Source: an uncultured Acidobacteriota bacterium
GTDB taxonomy: Bacteria; Acidobacteriota; CAIWXX01
Direction: 5' to 3'
NCBI GenBank assembly: GCA_903916735.1
Contig: CAIWXX010000043.1
Span: 1 to 64,000 of the forward strand
Length of the DNA stretch: 64,000 bases
Made by a program: the position numbers and the translations under genes. Below the pieces are notes generated by a model. The model searched no databases and was not told the DNA's origin. It saw only the letters and a list, made by a program, of their open reading frames with translations. Below, in pieces: positions 39,292-48,263 of this stretch (its first letter is position 1; the number at the start of each line of letters is the position of its first letter).

Positions 39292-39507
39292 GTGGACATC
39301 ATTGGAAGTACTGTGTGCGGGGCAATCCTCGGAGGGGTAGTTGTTGGAGTCGCCTTGTACTTCTGGAACCAAAGGAAGACTGTTCACAGTCGCGATAATA
39401 CGACTCCGATTTTGAGCGATCCGGGGCTTACTGCCCAAATGTGTTTACACACTTCTCAACGGAACCACTTTCATGAGATCGGCAAAATCATCGTCATCGA
39501 GAATTGA
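39292..39507 (+). CDS. Possible small single-span membrane protein
   Basis: A GTG-started 71-codon frame gives MDIIGSTVCGAILGGVVVGVALYFWNQRK, a convincing N-out membrane segment with a positive stop-transfer end. The frame then becomes hydrophilic without recognisable features. The ribosome binding site is poor (GGGAAG immediately before the GTG). It could be a small regulatory membrane protein or a chance frame. Confidence 0.3.
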   Translation: MDIIGSTVCGAILGGVVVGVALYFWNQRKTVHSRDNTTPILSDPGLTAQMCLHTSQRNHFHEIGKIIVIEN

Positions 39508-39776
39508 CTCTTATGGTGTCATCACAGCTTGAACTATTTATCCTCTCCGTTTCCTTATTGCAGCGGAGAGCTTATCAATAAACACATCCTTTTGGTGCAC
39601 AAGAAAATTATTGAGGAAATAGGTAGAAATACGCATCAATAAATTTCGTGTTTTTTAGTATGATCATCAGTAATGAATTTTTGGAAAATCGTTCGGCGAT
39701 TACTCACAGCATGACATAATCGAAGCACGCGAATGAATGTCGGAGGCCTCAGTAACTCGAAGTCCTCCCCTGGGAA

Positions 39777-39785
39777 TGATATAAT
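39777..39785 (+). promoter_or_regulatory. Extended -10 promoter for the cytochrome operon
   Basis: TGA-TATAAT at 39777-39785 is a perfect extended -10 element, 109 bases before the ATG at 39894. No good -35 is found, as is usual for this promoter type. Confidence 0.5.
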
Positions 39786-39893
39786 GATAACGCTTTTTCG
39801 AAGCCGGCAATCAGTAGGGAAACCGATTTGGATTCATTGGCATTTGCCGTATCGATGTCACAAACCACCAGGCTTGCTCAAGGAGGAAAGATC

Positions 39894-41186
39894 ATGAGTA
39901 ACCGCCGGCCCCGGTTCAGTCAATCAGTGGTGTGCGCCATGGTTGTCGCATCATGGCTCATCGTTTTTAAGTCTCCTCTTTTCGCCATCCCGGCTTTCGC
40001 AAGGAAATACGATACCAAGTGCTCCAGTTGTCACACGATTTTCCCCCGGCTCAACAAAACAGGCTACCTTTCCAAACGATTAGGCTACAGCATGCCGCCA
40101 GATATGGAAGAGGATAAGCCTGTGCCGAAGATTCACTCGGCCGACAAAAACATCAGGTGGAACTTGGGTGATACATTGGCTCTCGTCTTTCAAACCAGCG
40201 CCACATACGATAAGACCGGCGCCCCAGAGGAGCCATCCACTACCAACAACAGCCTCAACCTGGACAATGCCCTGCTCTTCCTGGGAGGGACGATCCCGGA
40301 AAGCAATTTCTCTTATTTTGGCGAGTACAAACTTTACGAAGATGGGGAGACGGCCCTCGAGAAAGTCCTTGTACAGTATACCCATGGCAACGTCAGGCAA
40401 AGCTTCTTCGTCAAGGGCGGCAAGATGCAGCTCCAGGAAACATCCGGTTTCCGCGGTTCTGACCCACTCGGGCTTTTCAGGGAAGGCCCTCTCATGTTCA
40501 CCGCGGTTGATCCAAATCTCTTCACAATGGATCAAGCTCCAACAACCATCGCTGCTGGGTTTACATGGGCGTCCATGTACTACAAGCAGGTCCTCGGCCT
40601 GACAATGAAAGTCACAAACGGCCTCAACGCCGATGGAAGCGAGATTGTTCAAGATTCAGAGAAGCACTCCAAGGACGTGTGGTTGCAGGCGGACTATCTC
40701 TTCGGGCCCGATGGCGGAGTCTCATTCATGGGCTATTTTGGACGTAAGTACCAGGTTCAAAACGAAGGCCTCGAAAACGAGTTTGAGTATTATCCGAGGA
40801 TCCGGAGGTGGGGCGTTTTCGGCAACTACCTTTTCTTCGACAAGCTGGACACGATAACGGGATACATGCATGGCCGAGATGATTGGAAGTGGGAATCGAA
40901 TGATACGATTCTCAACTACAAGAACGACTCGTGGTATGGCGAGGTGGACTATTACCTTCAAACGGGATTCGCCGCCACGGCACGATACGATTGGATGCGC
41001 GAGAAATTCGATCTACAGGACGGTTTTCTGCGGACTCGTGCATGGACGCTGGGGCTGCAGAAAACACTCACCAAACAGGGCAACCTTTGTGCGCGGTTGA
41101 GCTATATGGATCAAAAGATCACCGACCCCGCCGATCAGATCCAGACCGAAAAGCATCTGGCCGCCGACATTCGGTTGGGCTGGTGA
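39894..41186 (+). CDS. Cyc2-like fused outer-membrane cytochrome c-porin
   Basis: The 430-residue protein has a signal peptide (about residues 1-32). A single haem site follows in the order PAFARKYDTKCSSCHTIFPRLN (C43, C46, H47; split after Cys46 when read), then GYLSKRLGYSMP. About 350 residues of amphipathic beta-strands ending in DIRLGW complete it. The haem region, with FAR before CxxCH and then P-LN and GY, is the signature of Cyc2, the fused cytochrome-porin of iron-oxidising bacteria. By analogy it should sit in the outer membrane with the haem in or near the barrel lumen and pass electrons across it. CAAGGAGG precedes the ATG at 39894. The following genes encode a cytochrome bc-type complex. 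Direction of electron flow and substrate are unknown. Confidence 0.75.
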   Translation: MSNRRPRFSQSVVCAMVVASWLIVFKSPLFAIPAFARKYDTKCSSCHTIFPRLNKTGYLSKRLGYSMPPDMEEDKPVPKIHSADKNIRWNLGDTLALVFQTSATYDKTGAPEEPSTTNNSLNLDNALLFLGGTIPESNFSYFGEYKLYEDGETALEKVLVQYTHGNVRQSFFVKGGKMQLQETSGFRGSDPLGLFREGPLMFTAVDPNLFTMDQAPTTIAAGFTWASMYYKQVLGLTMKVTNGLNADGSEIVQDSEKHSKDVWLQADYLFGPDGGVSFMGYFGRKYQVQNEGLENEFEYYPRIRRWGVFGNYLFFDKLDTITGYMHGRDDWKWESNDTILNYKNDSWYGEVDYYLQTGFAATARYDWMREKFDLQDGFLRTRAWTLGLQKTLTKQGNLCARLSYMDQKITDPADQIQTEKHLAADIRLGW

Positions 41187-41206
41187 ACCAGAACGGAGGA
41201 AAATAA

Positions 41207-41641
41207 ATGAAATTCAAAAACAGTACTCTCACACTCTTGATCGGCACGTGCATCGCTGTCACACTGGCATTCGTTGTTATGGCCTGGGCGCAGGAGCAGG
41301 GCAAGCTTCTTTTACCCCAGGACAAAGGCCCGGATAAGCTGGACGTTTCTTCCTATCCCAAGCCGATCCAGGATGACTATAAGGTTTTTGCCGAAAAATG
41401 CCCCAAGTGCCATACACTCGCTCGAGGGCTCAACACCATGATGACTCAGGATGAATGGAGTCGCTACGTCAAGCGAATGATGCACAAGCCCAATTCAGGG
41501 ATCAATGAATCTCAGGGGAAACAGATATTTGATTTCCTGGTCTATGACGAAACTAACCGGAAGGATAAGGATCCTAAATCCTTTAATCGATCGCTGACCG
41601 ATGAGGAGCTGGAAAAACTCAAAGCCGGCGAAGGGCATTGA
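41207..41641 (+). CDS. Periplasmic monoheme cytochrome c
   Basis: The 144-residue protein has an N-terminal signal or anchor (about 10-29, ending AWAQ), and one haem motif, EKCPKCHTLARGLN (C65, C68, H69). The following EWSRYVKRMMHKPNSGI and FDFLVYDETNRK are typical of a family of small cytochromes I have seen beside bc-type complexes. A methionine in 78-92 may be the sixth ligand. It should shuttle electrons between the outer-membrane cytochrome and the bc-type complex. It starts 20 bases after the Cyc2-like gene with GGAGG, so it is translated from the same message. Confidence 0.85.
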   Translation: MKFKNSTLTLLIGTCIAVTLAFVVMAWAQEQGKLLLPQDKGPDKLDVSSYPKPIQDDYKVFAEKCPKCHTLARGLNTMMTQDEWSRYVKRMMHKPNSGINESQGKQIFDFLVYDETNRKDKDPKSFNRSLTDEELEKLKAGEGH

Positions 41642-41761
41642 GCAGATGCTGAAGCCCAATGCGCCTGTCTTCAGCCCCTCTGAACCAAGGACGGGCGCAT
41701 ACGGCTTTTGTTTGAGCATTGATCATGCGATTTAACGGGGTTGTCACAAGAACAAATAGTG

Positions 41762-42223
41762 ATGCCTAATTCCGAGACAAACACACGGACTCGCCGCGAA
41801 TTCTTCGCCAATGTCGTCATGGGCTCCGGCCTGCTGCTTGGCCTTGGCGGCCTGGCCGCACGATTTGCCGAGTTCCTGTATCCGGTCGTGCCGCCTCAGA
41901 AGCTCATCAAAGCCCTGGCAGGCAAGCTGAGTGATATTCCCAAAGGCGGGGCGCGCATGTTCAATCCTCTGGATGCACATGTCATGATCGTCGATGATGG
42001 GACTCAATTGCTGGCCTTCTCGGCCGTCTGCACTCACCTCGGATGCCTCGTCCATTGGGACAGCCAAGCGGAGCGGTTCGTCTGCCCATGCCATCACGGC
42101 GTTTATGACACCGACGGCAATGTCGTGTCCGGCCCGCCGCCGAGGCCGCTCGAACGAATCAAGCTGGCCATCGAAGGCGACCAGATTTTTGTGTTCCTGG
42201 CAGTGCGGGAAGAACCGACATGA
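41762..42223 (+). CDS. Rieske iron-sulfur protein of a cytochrome bc-type complex
   Basis: The 153-residue protein begins with a twin-arginine-type sequence, TRTRREFFANVVMG, and a membrane anchor, as expected for Tat-exported Rieske proteins. Cluster ligands are intact: box I CTHLGC (C90, H92) and box II CPCHHG (C108, H111), with C95 and C110 to form the disulfide. The protein accepts electrons from quinol bound at cytochrome b and passes them to a cytochrome c. Starts are ambiguous: ATG 41762, with a TTG at 41741 as an alternative. Its stop overlaps the cytochrome b start by 4 bases. Confidence 0.9.
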   Translation: MPNSETNTRTRREFFANVVMGSGLLLGLGGLAARFAEFLYPVVPPQKLIKALAGKLSDIPKGGARMFNPLDAHVMIVDDGTQLLAFSAVCTHLGCLVHWDSQAERFVCPCHHGVYDTDGNVVSGPPPRPLERIKLAIEGDQIFVFLAVREEPT

Positions 42224-43257
42224 AACGATTGATCAACTGGCTTCATGAACGCGTCCCCATCAGCGCCGAATCACTGCGCGAGCCTCTTCGGGAACCATTG
42301 CCGGTGCAGCTGAAGCAGTGGGTGTTCTGCCTCGGAGGCACTCCCCTGATGCTGTTCTGCATACTGGCATGCACGGGGATTCTCATGACGTTTTATTACG
42401 TCCCCAGCCCGACGCATGCCTACGATAGTGTCCAGTCCATCACGTCCCATGTGCGACTCGGATGGTTTATCCGCGGCATCCACCGTGCGGCATCGCATCT
42501 GATGATTTTTACGGTGCTGCTGCATATGATCCGCGTGTTCAGCACGCGATCCTATCGCCGGCCGCGCGAATTGAACTGGATTTTTGGAGTCGCGTCGTTT
42601 CTGACGGTGCTCGGTTTCGGCTTCACGGGCTATTCTCTCGTCTATGATCAACGCTCCTATTGGGCTACCACCGTCGGCACGAATCTGCTCGGCGAAACGC
42701 CGATCATCGGAAAAATGTTGCTGTACCTCATCCGAGGCGGGCCGGATGTGAATCCCAATACACTGACCCGGCTCTATGATTTTCATGTCGGCGTCCTTCC
42801 CACAATCCTGGCGCTGCTGATTGTCTCGCACTTGATCCTCGTCCGGCTGCACGGTGTCGCTCGTTTGGAAAACGATCCGCGTACCGAGACATATCCGTTT
42901 TTTCCGGATCATGTTTTACGGGAATGCGTCATTGGCATGCTCCTTCTGGTCGCTCTCATCAGCTATGTGATTCTCTTTCCACCAGACATGGGGCCTCGAG
43001 CGAATCCGATTGAGACGCCATCGGAAATCCGACCGGAATGGTACTTCTTCCCATCGTATCGCTGGTTGAAATTGGTGCCTTTGCAAATCGGCCTTTTGGG
43101 CAGCATGCTGTATGTCGCCTGCATGTTTCTGTGGCCATTCATCGATGCCGCGTTCGAACGAGTGGCGCCACGCCGCCGCCTGGGGCAGATCCTGGGCATG
43201 TGCGGGTTTCTGGTGACGATCATCTTCCTTGTATGGGAAGCGGTTGCTGGGATGTGA
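42220..43257 (+). CDS. Cytochrome b, b6-type with fused subunit IV region
   Basis: The 345-residue protein has about seven or eight membrane helices. The b-haem ligands are H88/H102 and H189/H204; the 14- and 15-residue spacings are those of cytochrome b6 rather than mitochondrial-type cytochrome b. FCLGG at 36-40 places a Cys exactly where b6 binds the extra haem c(n). The C-terminal part has the quinol-site RPEWYFFPSY and then three helices, so b6 and a shortened subunit IV are fused. It catalyses quinol oxidation and reduction in the inner membrane together with the Rieske protein. It overlaps the Rieske gene; the 170-base gap to the next cytochrome holds nothing I can name. Confidence 0.92.
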   Translation: MKRLINWLHERVPISAESLREPLREPLPVQLKQWVFCLGGTPLMLFCILACTGILMTFYYVPSPTHAYDSVQSITSHVRLGWFIRGIHRAASHLMIFTVLLHMIRVFSTRSYRRPRELNWIFGVASFLTVLGFGFTGYSLVYDQRSYWATTVGTNLLGETPIIGKMLLYLIRGGPDVNPNTLTRLYDFHVGVLPTILALLIVSHLILVRLHGVARLENDPRTETYPFFPDHVLRECVIGMLLLVALISYVILFPPDMGPRANPIETPSEIRPEWYFFPSYRWLKLVPLQIGLLGSMLYVACMFLWPFIDAAFERVAPRRRLGQILGMCGFLVTIIFLVWEAVAGM

Positions 43258-43427
43258 GCAAGGTCACGTCGCAGTCGGCATTGGGGCGTTGATGTTACAA
43301 AGCAAAAATCTCTGGAAACACTATGATTGAGGTTTTAATTTTTCTTTCGCCTCTGCCGGTTCAACAATTTTCCGATTCAGCACTGGTTTAATTTGGGCGT
43401 TACTGCTGGTACGTGAGGGGGCTTGTC

Positions 43428-43895
43428 ATGAATTTGATCGTCGAGAAAGTAATGGTCGGCATTCTCGGACTGATGTTGTTCACTTCGGTGATGGTCGTCG
43501 GCATCATCGATGCCCGGCATCGAATGCAAGCGAAGGCGGAAGCGACGCCGCGCGCCGTCATGAATCCACAGCTCGATCGAGGCCGTGAAGTTTTTGAAAA
43601 ATTCAGCTGTGTCTCCTGCCATGGAATCGACGGCAAGGGTGGCATCAGCAATTACAATGCGCAAACGGCTCAGCTGGTACCTCCTCTAACGTATGTCGCG
43701 GACAGCTACTCGAAGGCGGAGTTGAGCGACAAAATTCTCCACGGTGTGAGACTGGTGGAAAAGCTGGACGCTAATGGCCCGACGCCGCCTCTCTATATGC
43801 CTGCGTTCAAGGGAATTATTTCCGACCAGGACCTCGATCTCCTCATCGGCTACCTTAACAGCCTGATGCCGAAAAAAAGCAAAGACTCTTGGTGA
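43428..43895 (+). CDS. Membrane-anchored monoheme cytochrome c
   Basis: The 155-residue protein has an N-terminal membrane helix (about 8-27, VMVGILGLMLFTSVMVVGII), then a cytochrome c domain with CVSCHG (C61, C64, H65) and PLYMPAFKGIISDQDLDLLIGYL, in which Met in YMPAF is the likely sixth ligand. This is a class I c-type domain used as a redox partner or c1 substitute for bc-type complexes. GAGGGG stands before the ATG at 43428; the frame is open to a GTG at 43413. It probably receives electrons from the Rieske protein. Terminal oxidases are not in this window. Confidence 0.85.
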   Translation: MNLIVEKVMVGILGLMLFTSVMVVGIIDARHRMQAKAEATPRAVMNPQLDRGREVFEKFSCVSCHGIDGKGGISNYNAQTAQLVPPLTYVADSYSKAELSDKILHGVRLVEKLDANGPTPPLYMPAFKGIISDQDLDLLIGYLNSLMPKKSKDSW

Positions 43896-44421
43896 GAGCC
43901 GTTGGAAGCTGAGCGACCTCAATCCGCTCCGGACATTTCAGCTGGTTCATACGCATCCCCAAACGGCCGGCGCACTCTGGCTCAGAAAGAGAATATTGGC
44001 GTTAGGGTTTGGGAGATGCCTGTTTGAATCCTTTTTCCATCAACACCCGGAAGGCTGCGGGTTTCTGCTCCTGGTCGATGAACTGGGGAATGCGTTCGAT
44101 CCGGCTGCAAAACGCTTCATTCCTTCTGCATCTCGCATCTTGCCTGGATGCACTTTTCTCGGCGCCGACAAGTGCCGAAGAAAGAGGTACCGAGGATCGT
44201 ACTGGTGACGCGAACCTTGCAGGATAGGGCCGTGATGTTTTTAGCGAGGTTCCTCTTTCGGTGACCTGAATCGCGATGTCCTAAGGAACCATTCGATATT
44301 GCTGAAGAAAGGACAGTCTGTTCGTATGATGGGACAGAAATTTCTCCGCACCACAATGTTTTTGTATAAGATACAAGATGGCATGACTCCTGCTAATACC
44401 GAAGCGGAGGAGATGAAAACA
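43896..44421. other. Gap after the cytochrome operon
   Basis: I see no gene in these 525 bases. A possible -10-like TATAAG lies near 44366 without a clear -35 element. Confidence 0.4.
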
Positions 44422-44898
44422 ATGAAAAACGCACTGGTACTTGGAATGATCGCCGCCCTGCTGTTGACGACGACAGCCTCTGCCGTCGATGTTAATAAGC
44501 CAGGCAATCATATTGCCGTTATTGAGAAGAAGACGAGCGATGGACCGTCGGCCGCAAAGACGATGTCCGAATTCGGCCTGGCCCCTCGTGTCACACTCTC
44601 TCTGGCATCGACCCTCACGAGCAACATAGAAAATCGAGGGACAATGACATGGAACGATCCGGATAATAAAGTGATCTCCGTTTTCCTGACCATCTTTTTT
44701 CATGATGGTGATGTGGCCACTGTGACTCTCTTCGATACGAGAGAAGGCGATACTCCGGCAAGCAAAGGCCGGGTCACATTCGGTCTGACACCAGCAGGCT
44801 ACAACCCGCCGCTCGGTAGTAACGGCTTTGCCTATGTCACCGTGACTGATCAGACATGGAACATCACGCAGACGTCGACGAGTTTTCTGGTACGGTAA
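44422..44898 (+). CDS. Small secreted beta-rich protein, unknown
   Basis: The 158-residue protein has a signal peptide (MKNALVLGMIAALLLTTTASA) and a soluble part without cysteines or recognised motifs. It has alternating hydrophobic strands such as ISVFLTIFF, GFAYVTVTD and RVTFGLTPAG, so a small beta-sandwich is likely. ATG 44422 lies after GGAGGAG, spaced better than the in-frame ATG at 44413. It stands alone before a bidirectional hairpin and the convergent M23 gene. I do not recognise it. Confidence 0.65.
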   Translation: MKNALVLGMIAALLLTTTASAVDVNKPGNHIAVIEKKTSDGPSAAKTMSEFGLAPRVTLSLASTLTSNIENRGTMTWNDPDNKVISVFLTIFFHDGDVATVTLFDTREGDTPASKGRVTFGLTPAGYNPPLGSNGFAYVTVTDQTWNITQTSTSFLVR

Positions 44899-44912
44899 GA
44901 AATAATATCCCG

Positions 44913-44965
44913 GCTTTCAGCGATCGGCCCTCAGGAGCTTCGCCTCGAGGCTGATCGCTGAAAGC
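44913..44965. terminator. Bidirectional hairpin between convergent genes
   Basis: GCTTTCAGCGATC (44913-44925) pairs perfectly with GATCGCTGAAAGC (44953-44965). It sits between the plus gene ending at 44898 and the minus gene ending at 45083. No T-run follows on either strand. Confidence 0.5.
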
Positions 44966-45082
44966 ATTTCGCATCCCTGCCACACACCGCGTTCCCGCAT
45001 TAATTGCAGCTTCAGAATTCAATTTCCGATCGGCCGGCCATGGAAGAGAATTGATAATAATGCCGAATGAACCCGGCCACGC

Positions 45083-47626
45083 TTACTTCAGGTAGAATAC
45101 CGCGCTCTTGGGAACCGCATAATTCCCAGCCTGATCGCGTGCCGTTACGTGCAGGTAGTGCCGCCCGAGTCGCAACTGAGCGGGCAGGACACTCGCAGCC
45201 CAGTGCCGATCCGGATCGTATTCGGTTTCGAGACGGCGGCCATCAAGAGTGACACGGATTGAGCTCTCGTCGACGCCTTTTCCATAATCATTGACGTCGA
45301 CAAGAATCGCCTTGAAACTATCGCTGTCCACCCTGGCTTTCGGCTTCGGATTCACGAATTCGATCGTTGGTGGAGCAAGATCTTCAAGAAGACCGTAAAG
45401 CCCCAATCGTCGAACGTAGGTTGAAGTGACCCGACCCGCTCGGTCAATGCTTGTGGGTTCGTAAACCCAGTATCCGGCAGGATCCCAGCTATAGATGCCG
45501 AGCCTGTTGGGCAGGTGAATTGTCGAAGGGAATCGCATCTGAATTCGCGCCGGTCGTGCCAGAGGCTCGCCTTCCGGGAAGATTCGAAAATTATCACCAA
45601 CCTGGCGAAGTCGCGAATCTGTCGACGGCGCGCCAGTCAAGATCCATAGCCAAAAATCAGAATACGCTGCCCCCTGATCAAATGTCAGAAGGATGTTTCT
45701 TTCGACGAACCGCTGAGAACTGGTGGCGATAACTCGACGGAGTTGGAGCTGGATCGATCCCCCGGGAATATCAACTGTGGCCGCGGTGCTCTCCGGGTGA
45801 GGATCAATCGATGCCATGAATCGGTGCTCATCCCGTGCCCGAAACACGAGGAGCTCTTCGGTGCCATCTGAGTATTTCAGGTGGCTTATGCCGTTCCATC
45901 CAGAGGGCATACGATCGAAGGAGAGGCCGATCGAAACAAAATTTCTCGCGGGGAGTACATCGGTGCGCACCTCGGCCTGCTGCGATTTCCACGGAAGAAG
46001 GAACGAAAAAGCGGTGCCGGTGTTTTGAGAAGCTCGGGAGAACTCAATCTGAGCGTAGACTCGCTTGCTTCTAAGAGACGGACGCTGGAATGATCGCGTC
46101 AGCGAGCCGGATGCAAAATTGGCCAGCGCTCGGTCCGTCCATGGATCGAATCCCACCACTCGCAAAGAGTAAGCCACAGGTTCTTTCAACGAAACCGTCA
46201 GCCGGCCTTCCGGATCGACATTGACGGAACGGAGAGGTGAAAGCATCGATGAAAGCAGATCGACGGTGGCGAGAGTGCAATAGGGCGATTCGTCACTCGC
46301 ATATCCTCGGATGATGGCGCGAGTCGAAAAGAATGGATTGGCGATTTGGAAATTGATCTTGCCTGAAGCACCTATTACGTCTTGAAGAGGGGCGGGAGAA
46401 AAAGTCGCGCCGTCATCAAAGGATATCTCGATCCTGGGTGAAGCTGTGACACCGCCCCGCACCGTCCACGGCATCTCGAAATGGCCGGCCGTCACTTCGC
46501 GCGCATCTCCGAATTCCAACGTCGCCGCTTGCGGAACAATGAGCTCTCCGACAGCCTTCGTGGTGTTCCCCCAGAAGTCGGCCGCTTCAATCACCAGCCG
46601 GTGGTGGCCTGGAGGCAATTTCTCGATCGGCAGGCGGCAGTTGTCGATCGGCATGAATGCACCGGATCTAGGATCCAAAGCGTAGGTGAAGGCGGCCGGA
46701 GCACGCCCATTTCTGTTGAGGTCGTAGATCAAACCAACCCGCAGAGCCTCGGTGAGGCTGAAGCGGTCGCTCTTGGCGGAGTAGATTGTGGCTCCGTCAA
46801 GGCTCACTGAGAGTGCATAGATATGGCATGAATTGTCGATCGTGCCTTCCATATCAAAGGCCGTGACAAGGAGGCGAAGTGGAGGCTCCACAACAACAGG
46901 CCGCAACCAGGCGGGAGAGCCGAGCCTGGTATCGAATGGAAATGTTTTCGGCTGCGTGTCACCGAACACGCAGGCGTCGGCGCCGTCTGGGATGAGAGTC
47001 GCCGAAATAATAGTGGGAGGAGTGGAATCGCCGGTCCAGGCCATCCCGGCGAGAAATGGATTGACCTGAATGAACTCGCCCATCCGTGTTTCGAAATGAA
47101 GATGCGGTAACCCGGCGCCGCTTTCGCCGCTGTACCCGATGACTTGCCCCTGCTTCACAGGGATTGGAACATCGATGTAAACATTTTCCGGATACTTGGC
47201 ATGACGCACTCTCCGTGCTTCGTCCATTACATCTTCGAGTTTCAGGGTTTCGTTTTCGAAGCGTTCGAGGTGCGCATAGACAGTGACCCACCCGTCGGAG
47301 TGACGGATATAGATGACATTGCCATAGCCTCGCCGTTCAACCTTGATCCTGTAGATATCACCATCGGCCGCAGCGAAAACCTTGTATCCGGATTCTCCAT
47401 CGGTTCGAAAATCGATCCCGCCATGCAGATGGTCTCGGCGATATTCACCAAATGTGGAGCTGAAGCCGTCGTTAATTTCGAGCGGCCAGATGAAGCGAGG
47501 CGATGGGGATGTCTGTTGCTGCTCGGATGCGATTAGGGGAAGAGCCGAAATGAAGGCGAGAAAGCAGGCGCAAGAGAGGGGGAGAGGCATGCGAGATGAT
47601 GGATGAAGCACCACTGCCGTCACCAT
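45083..47626 (-). CDS. Large secreted M23 (LytM) metallopeptidase
   Basis: The 847-residue protein starts with a signal peptide. An M23 domain follows at about 45-200: HGGID (H68, D72), YAHLE (H119) and LPHLHFE (H175, H177) give the full zinc and catalytic set. It should cleave peptidoglycan cross-bridges or stems in the periplasm, unless it serves as a degenerate activator, which the intact ligands argue against. The remaining 650 residues are beta-rich, probably immunoglobulin-like domains; the end reads RDQAGNYAVPKSAVFYLK. The start is uncertain: ATG 47626, or ATG 47590, which lacks a basic n-region. It is convergent with the small secreted gene. Confidence 0.8.
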   Translation of the reverse strand: MVTAVVLHPSSRMPLPLSCACFLAFISALPLIASEQQQTSPSPRFIWPLEINDGFSSTFGEYRRDHLHGGIDFRTDGESGYKVFAAADGDIYRIKVERRGYGNVIYIRHSDGWVTVYAHLERFENETLKLEDVMDEARRVRHAKYPENVYIDVPIPVKQGQVIGYSGESGAGLPHLHFETRMGEFIQVNPFLAGMAWTGDSTPPTIISATLIPDGADACVFGDTQPKTFPFDTRLGSPAWLRPVVVEPPLRLLVTAFDMEGTIDNSCHIYALSVSLDGATIYSAKSDRFSLTEALRVGLIYDLNRNGRAPAAFTYALDPRSGAFMPIDNCRLPIEKLPPGHHRLVIEAADFWGNTTKAVGELIVPQAATLEFGDAREVTAGHFEMPWTVRGGVTASPRIEISFDDGATFSPAPLQDVIGASGKINFQIANPFFSTRAIIRGYASDESPYCTLATVDLLSSMLSPLRSVNVDPEGRLTVSLKEPVAYSLRVVGFDPWTDRALANFASGSLTRSFQRPSLRSKRVYAQIEFSRASQNTGTAFSFLLPWKSQQAEVRTDVLPARNFVSIGLSFDRMPSGWNGISHLKYSDGTEELLVFRARDEHRFMASIDPHPESTAATVDIPGGSIQLQLRRVIATSSQRFVERNILLTFDQGAAYSDFWLWILTGAPSTDSRLRQVGDNFRIFPEGEPLARPARIQMRFPSTIHLPNRLGIYSWDPAGYWVYEPTSIDRAGRVTSTYVRRLGLYGLLEDLAPPTIEFVNPKPKARVDSDSFKAILVDVNDYGKGVDESSIRVTLDGRRLETEYDPDRHWAASVLPAQLRLGRHYLHVTARDQAGNYAVPKSAVFYLK

Positions 47627-47735
47627 TCGAATGTCGCCATTGCCGAATAGTATGCCGATTGATCAGCTCATAGTTCGCGGAAATGTCTGCTTGCCGCCGG
47701 ATCCCACCGCATCACTTTTTCACACGCTCACATTC

Positions 47736-48263
47736 TCACGCAACAGGCGGCGCCGGCGGCGGCAGCGGAGGCGGCGCTTGCAGCGTTTGCTGTTTCTTGG
47801 CGAACAGAGCCGAACCGAGCAGCCCGCCGAGAGTTCCGAAGATCGAAAAGAGAATTCCGGAAACGATCAGGACGGCGATGATGATCGTGAGGATGACGAA
47901 CCGCCCGTTCAAGAAATGGCCGTAGAACTGCTCGATTCCACCGGGCATCCCGGGAATACGGCGCATTTGATCCATCTGGTGTCTCAACATCCGCAGCCCC
48001 AAGAAGGGAATCGAGACTGATAGAACAATTGTGACGATGCACGCTCCAACAAGGCCGCTCAAGAGTCCTGCCAGTGCGCCATCCCCAGGCGAGATTTTGC
48101 CCTGGTTCTGTTCGGCCAGGAAATAAACAGCCAGGACGCCTCCCACAACAACCCAGAGACAGCAGACACAGTTGCCGGCACTGATGATGGGGATGACGGA
48201 TAGAAGCCCGCTTGCAAGTCCACCAATGATCGCCGGCTTGAAATAGTTCTGTTGGCCATTCAT
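47736..48263 (-). CDS. Small polytopic membrane protein
   Basis: The 175-residue protein has four hydrophobic segments (around 13-30, 33-50, 68-88 and 123-150). It has a CVCC motif near residue 33 and a Gln/Pro/Ala-rich C-terminal tail. It resembles uncharacterised Gly-rich membrane proteins; I cannot assign a function. Its start overlaps the stop of the DUF2085 gene (ATGA), so the two are co-translated. Confidence 0.6.
   Translation of the reverse strand: MNGQQNYFKPAIIGGLASGLLSVIPIISAGNCVCCLWVVVGGVLAVYFLAEQNQGKISPGDGALAGLLSGLVGACIVTIVLSVSIPFLGLRMLRHQMDQMRRIPGMPGGIEQFYGHFLNGRFVILTIIIAVLIVSGILFSIFGTLGGLLGSALFAKKQQTLQAPPPLPPPAPPVA

Larger units (their letters stand above)
39011..39893. other. 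880-base gap before the cytochrome operon
   Basis: The gap is AT-rich toward its right end. It holds a possible small membrane-protein gene at 39292-39507, a stem at 39543-39570 (CTCTCCG with CGGAGAG) and the operon promoter at 39777. The rest shows nothing I can name. Confidence 0.5.
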
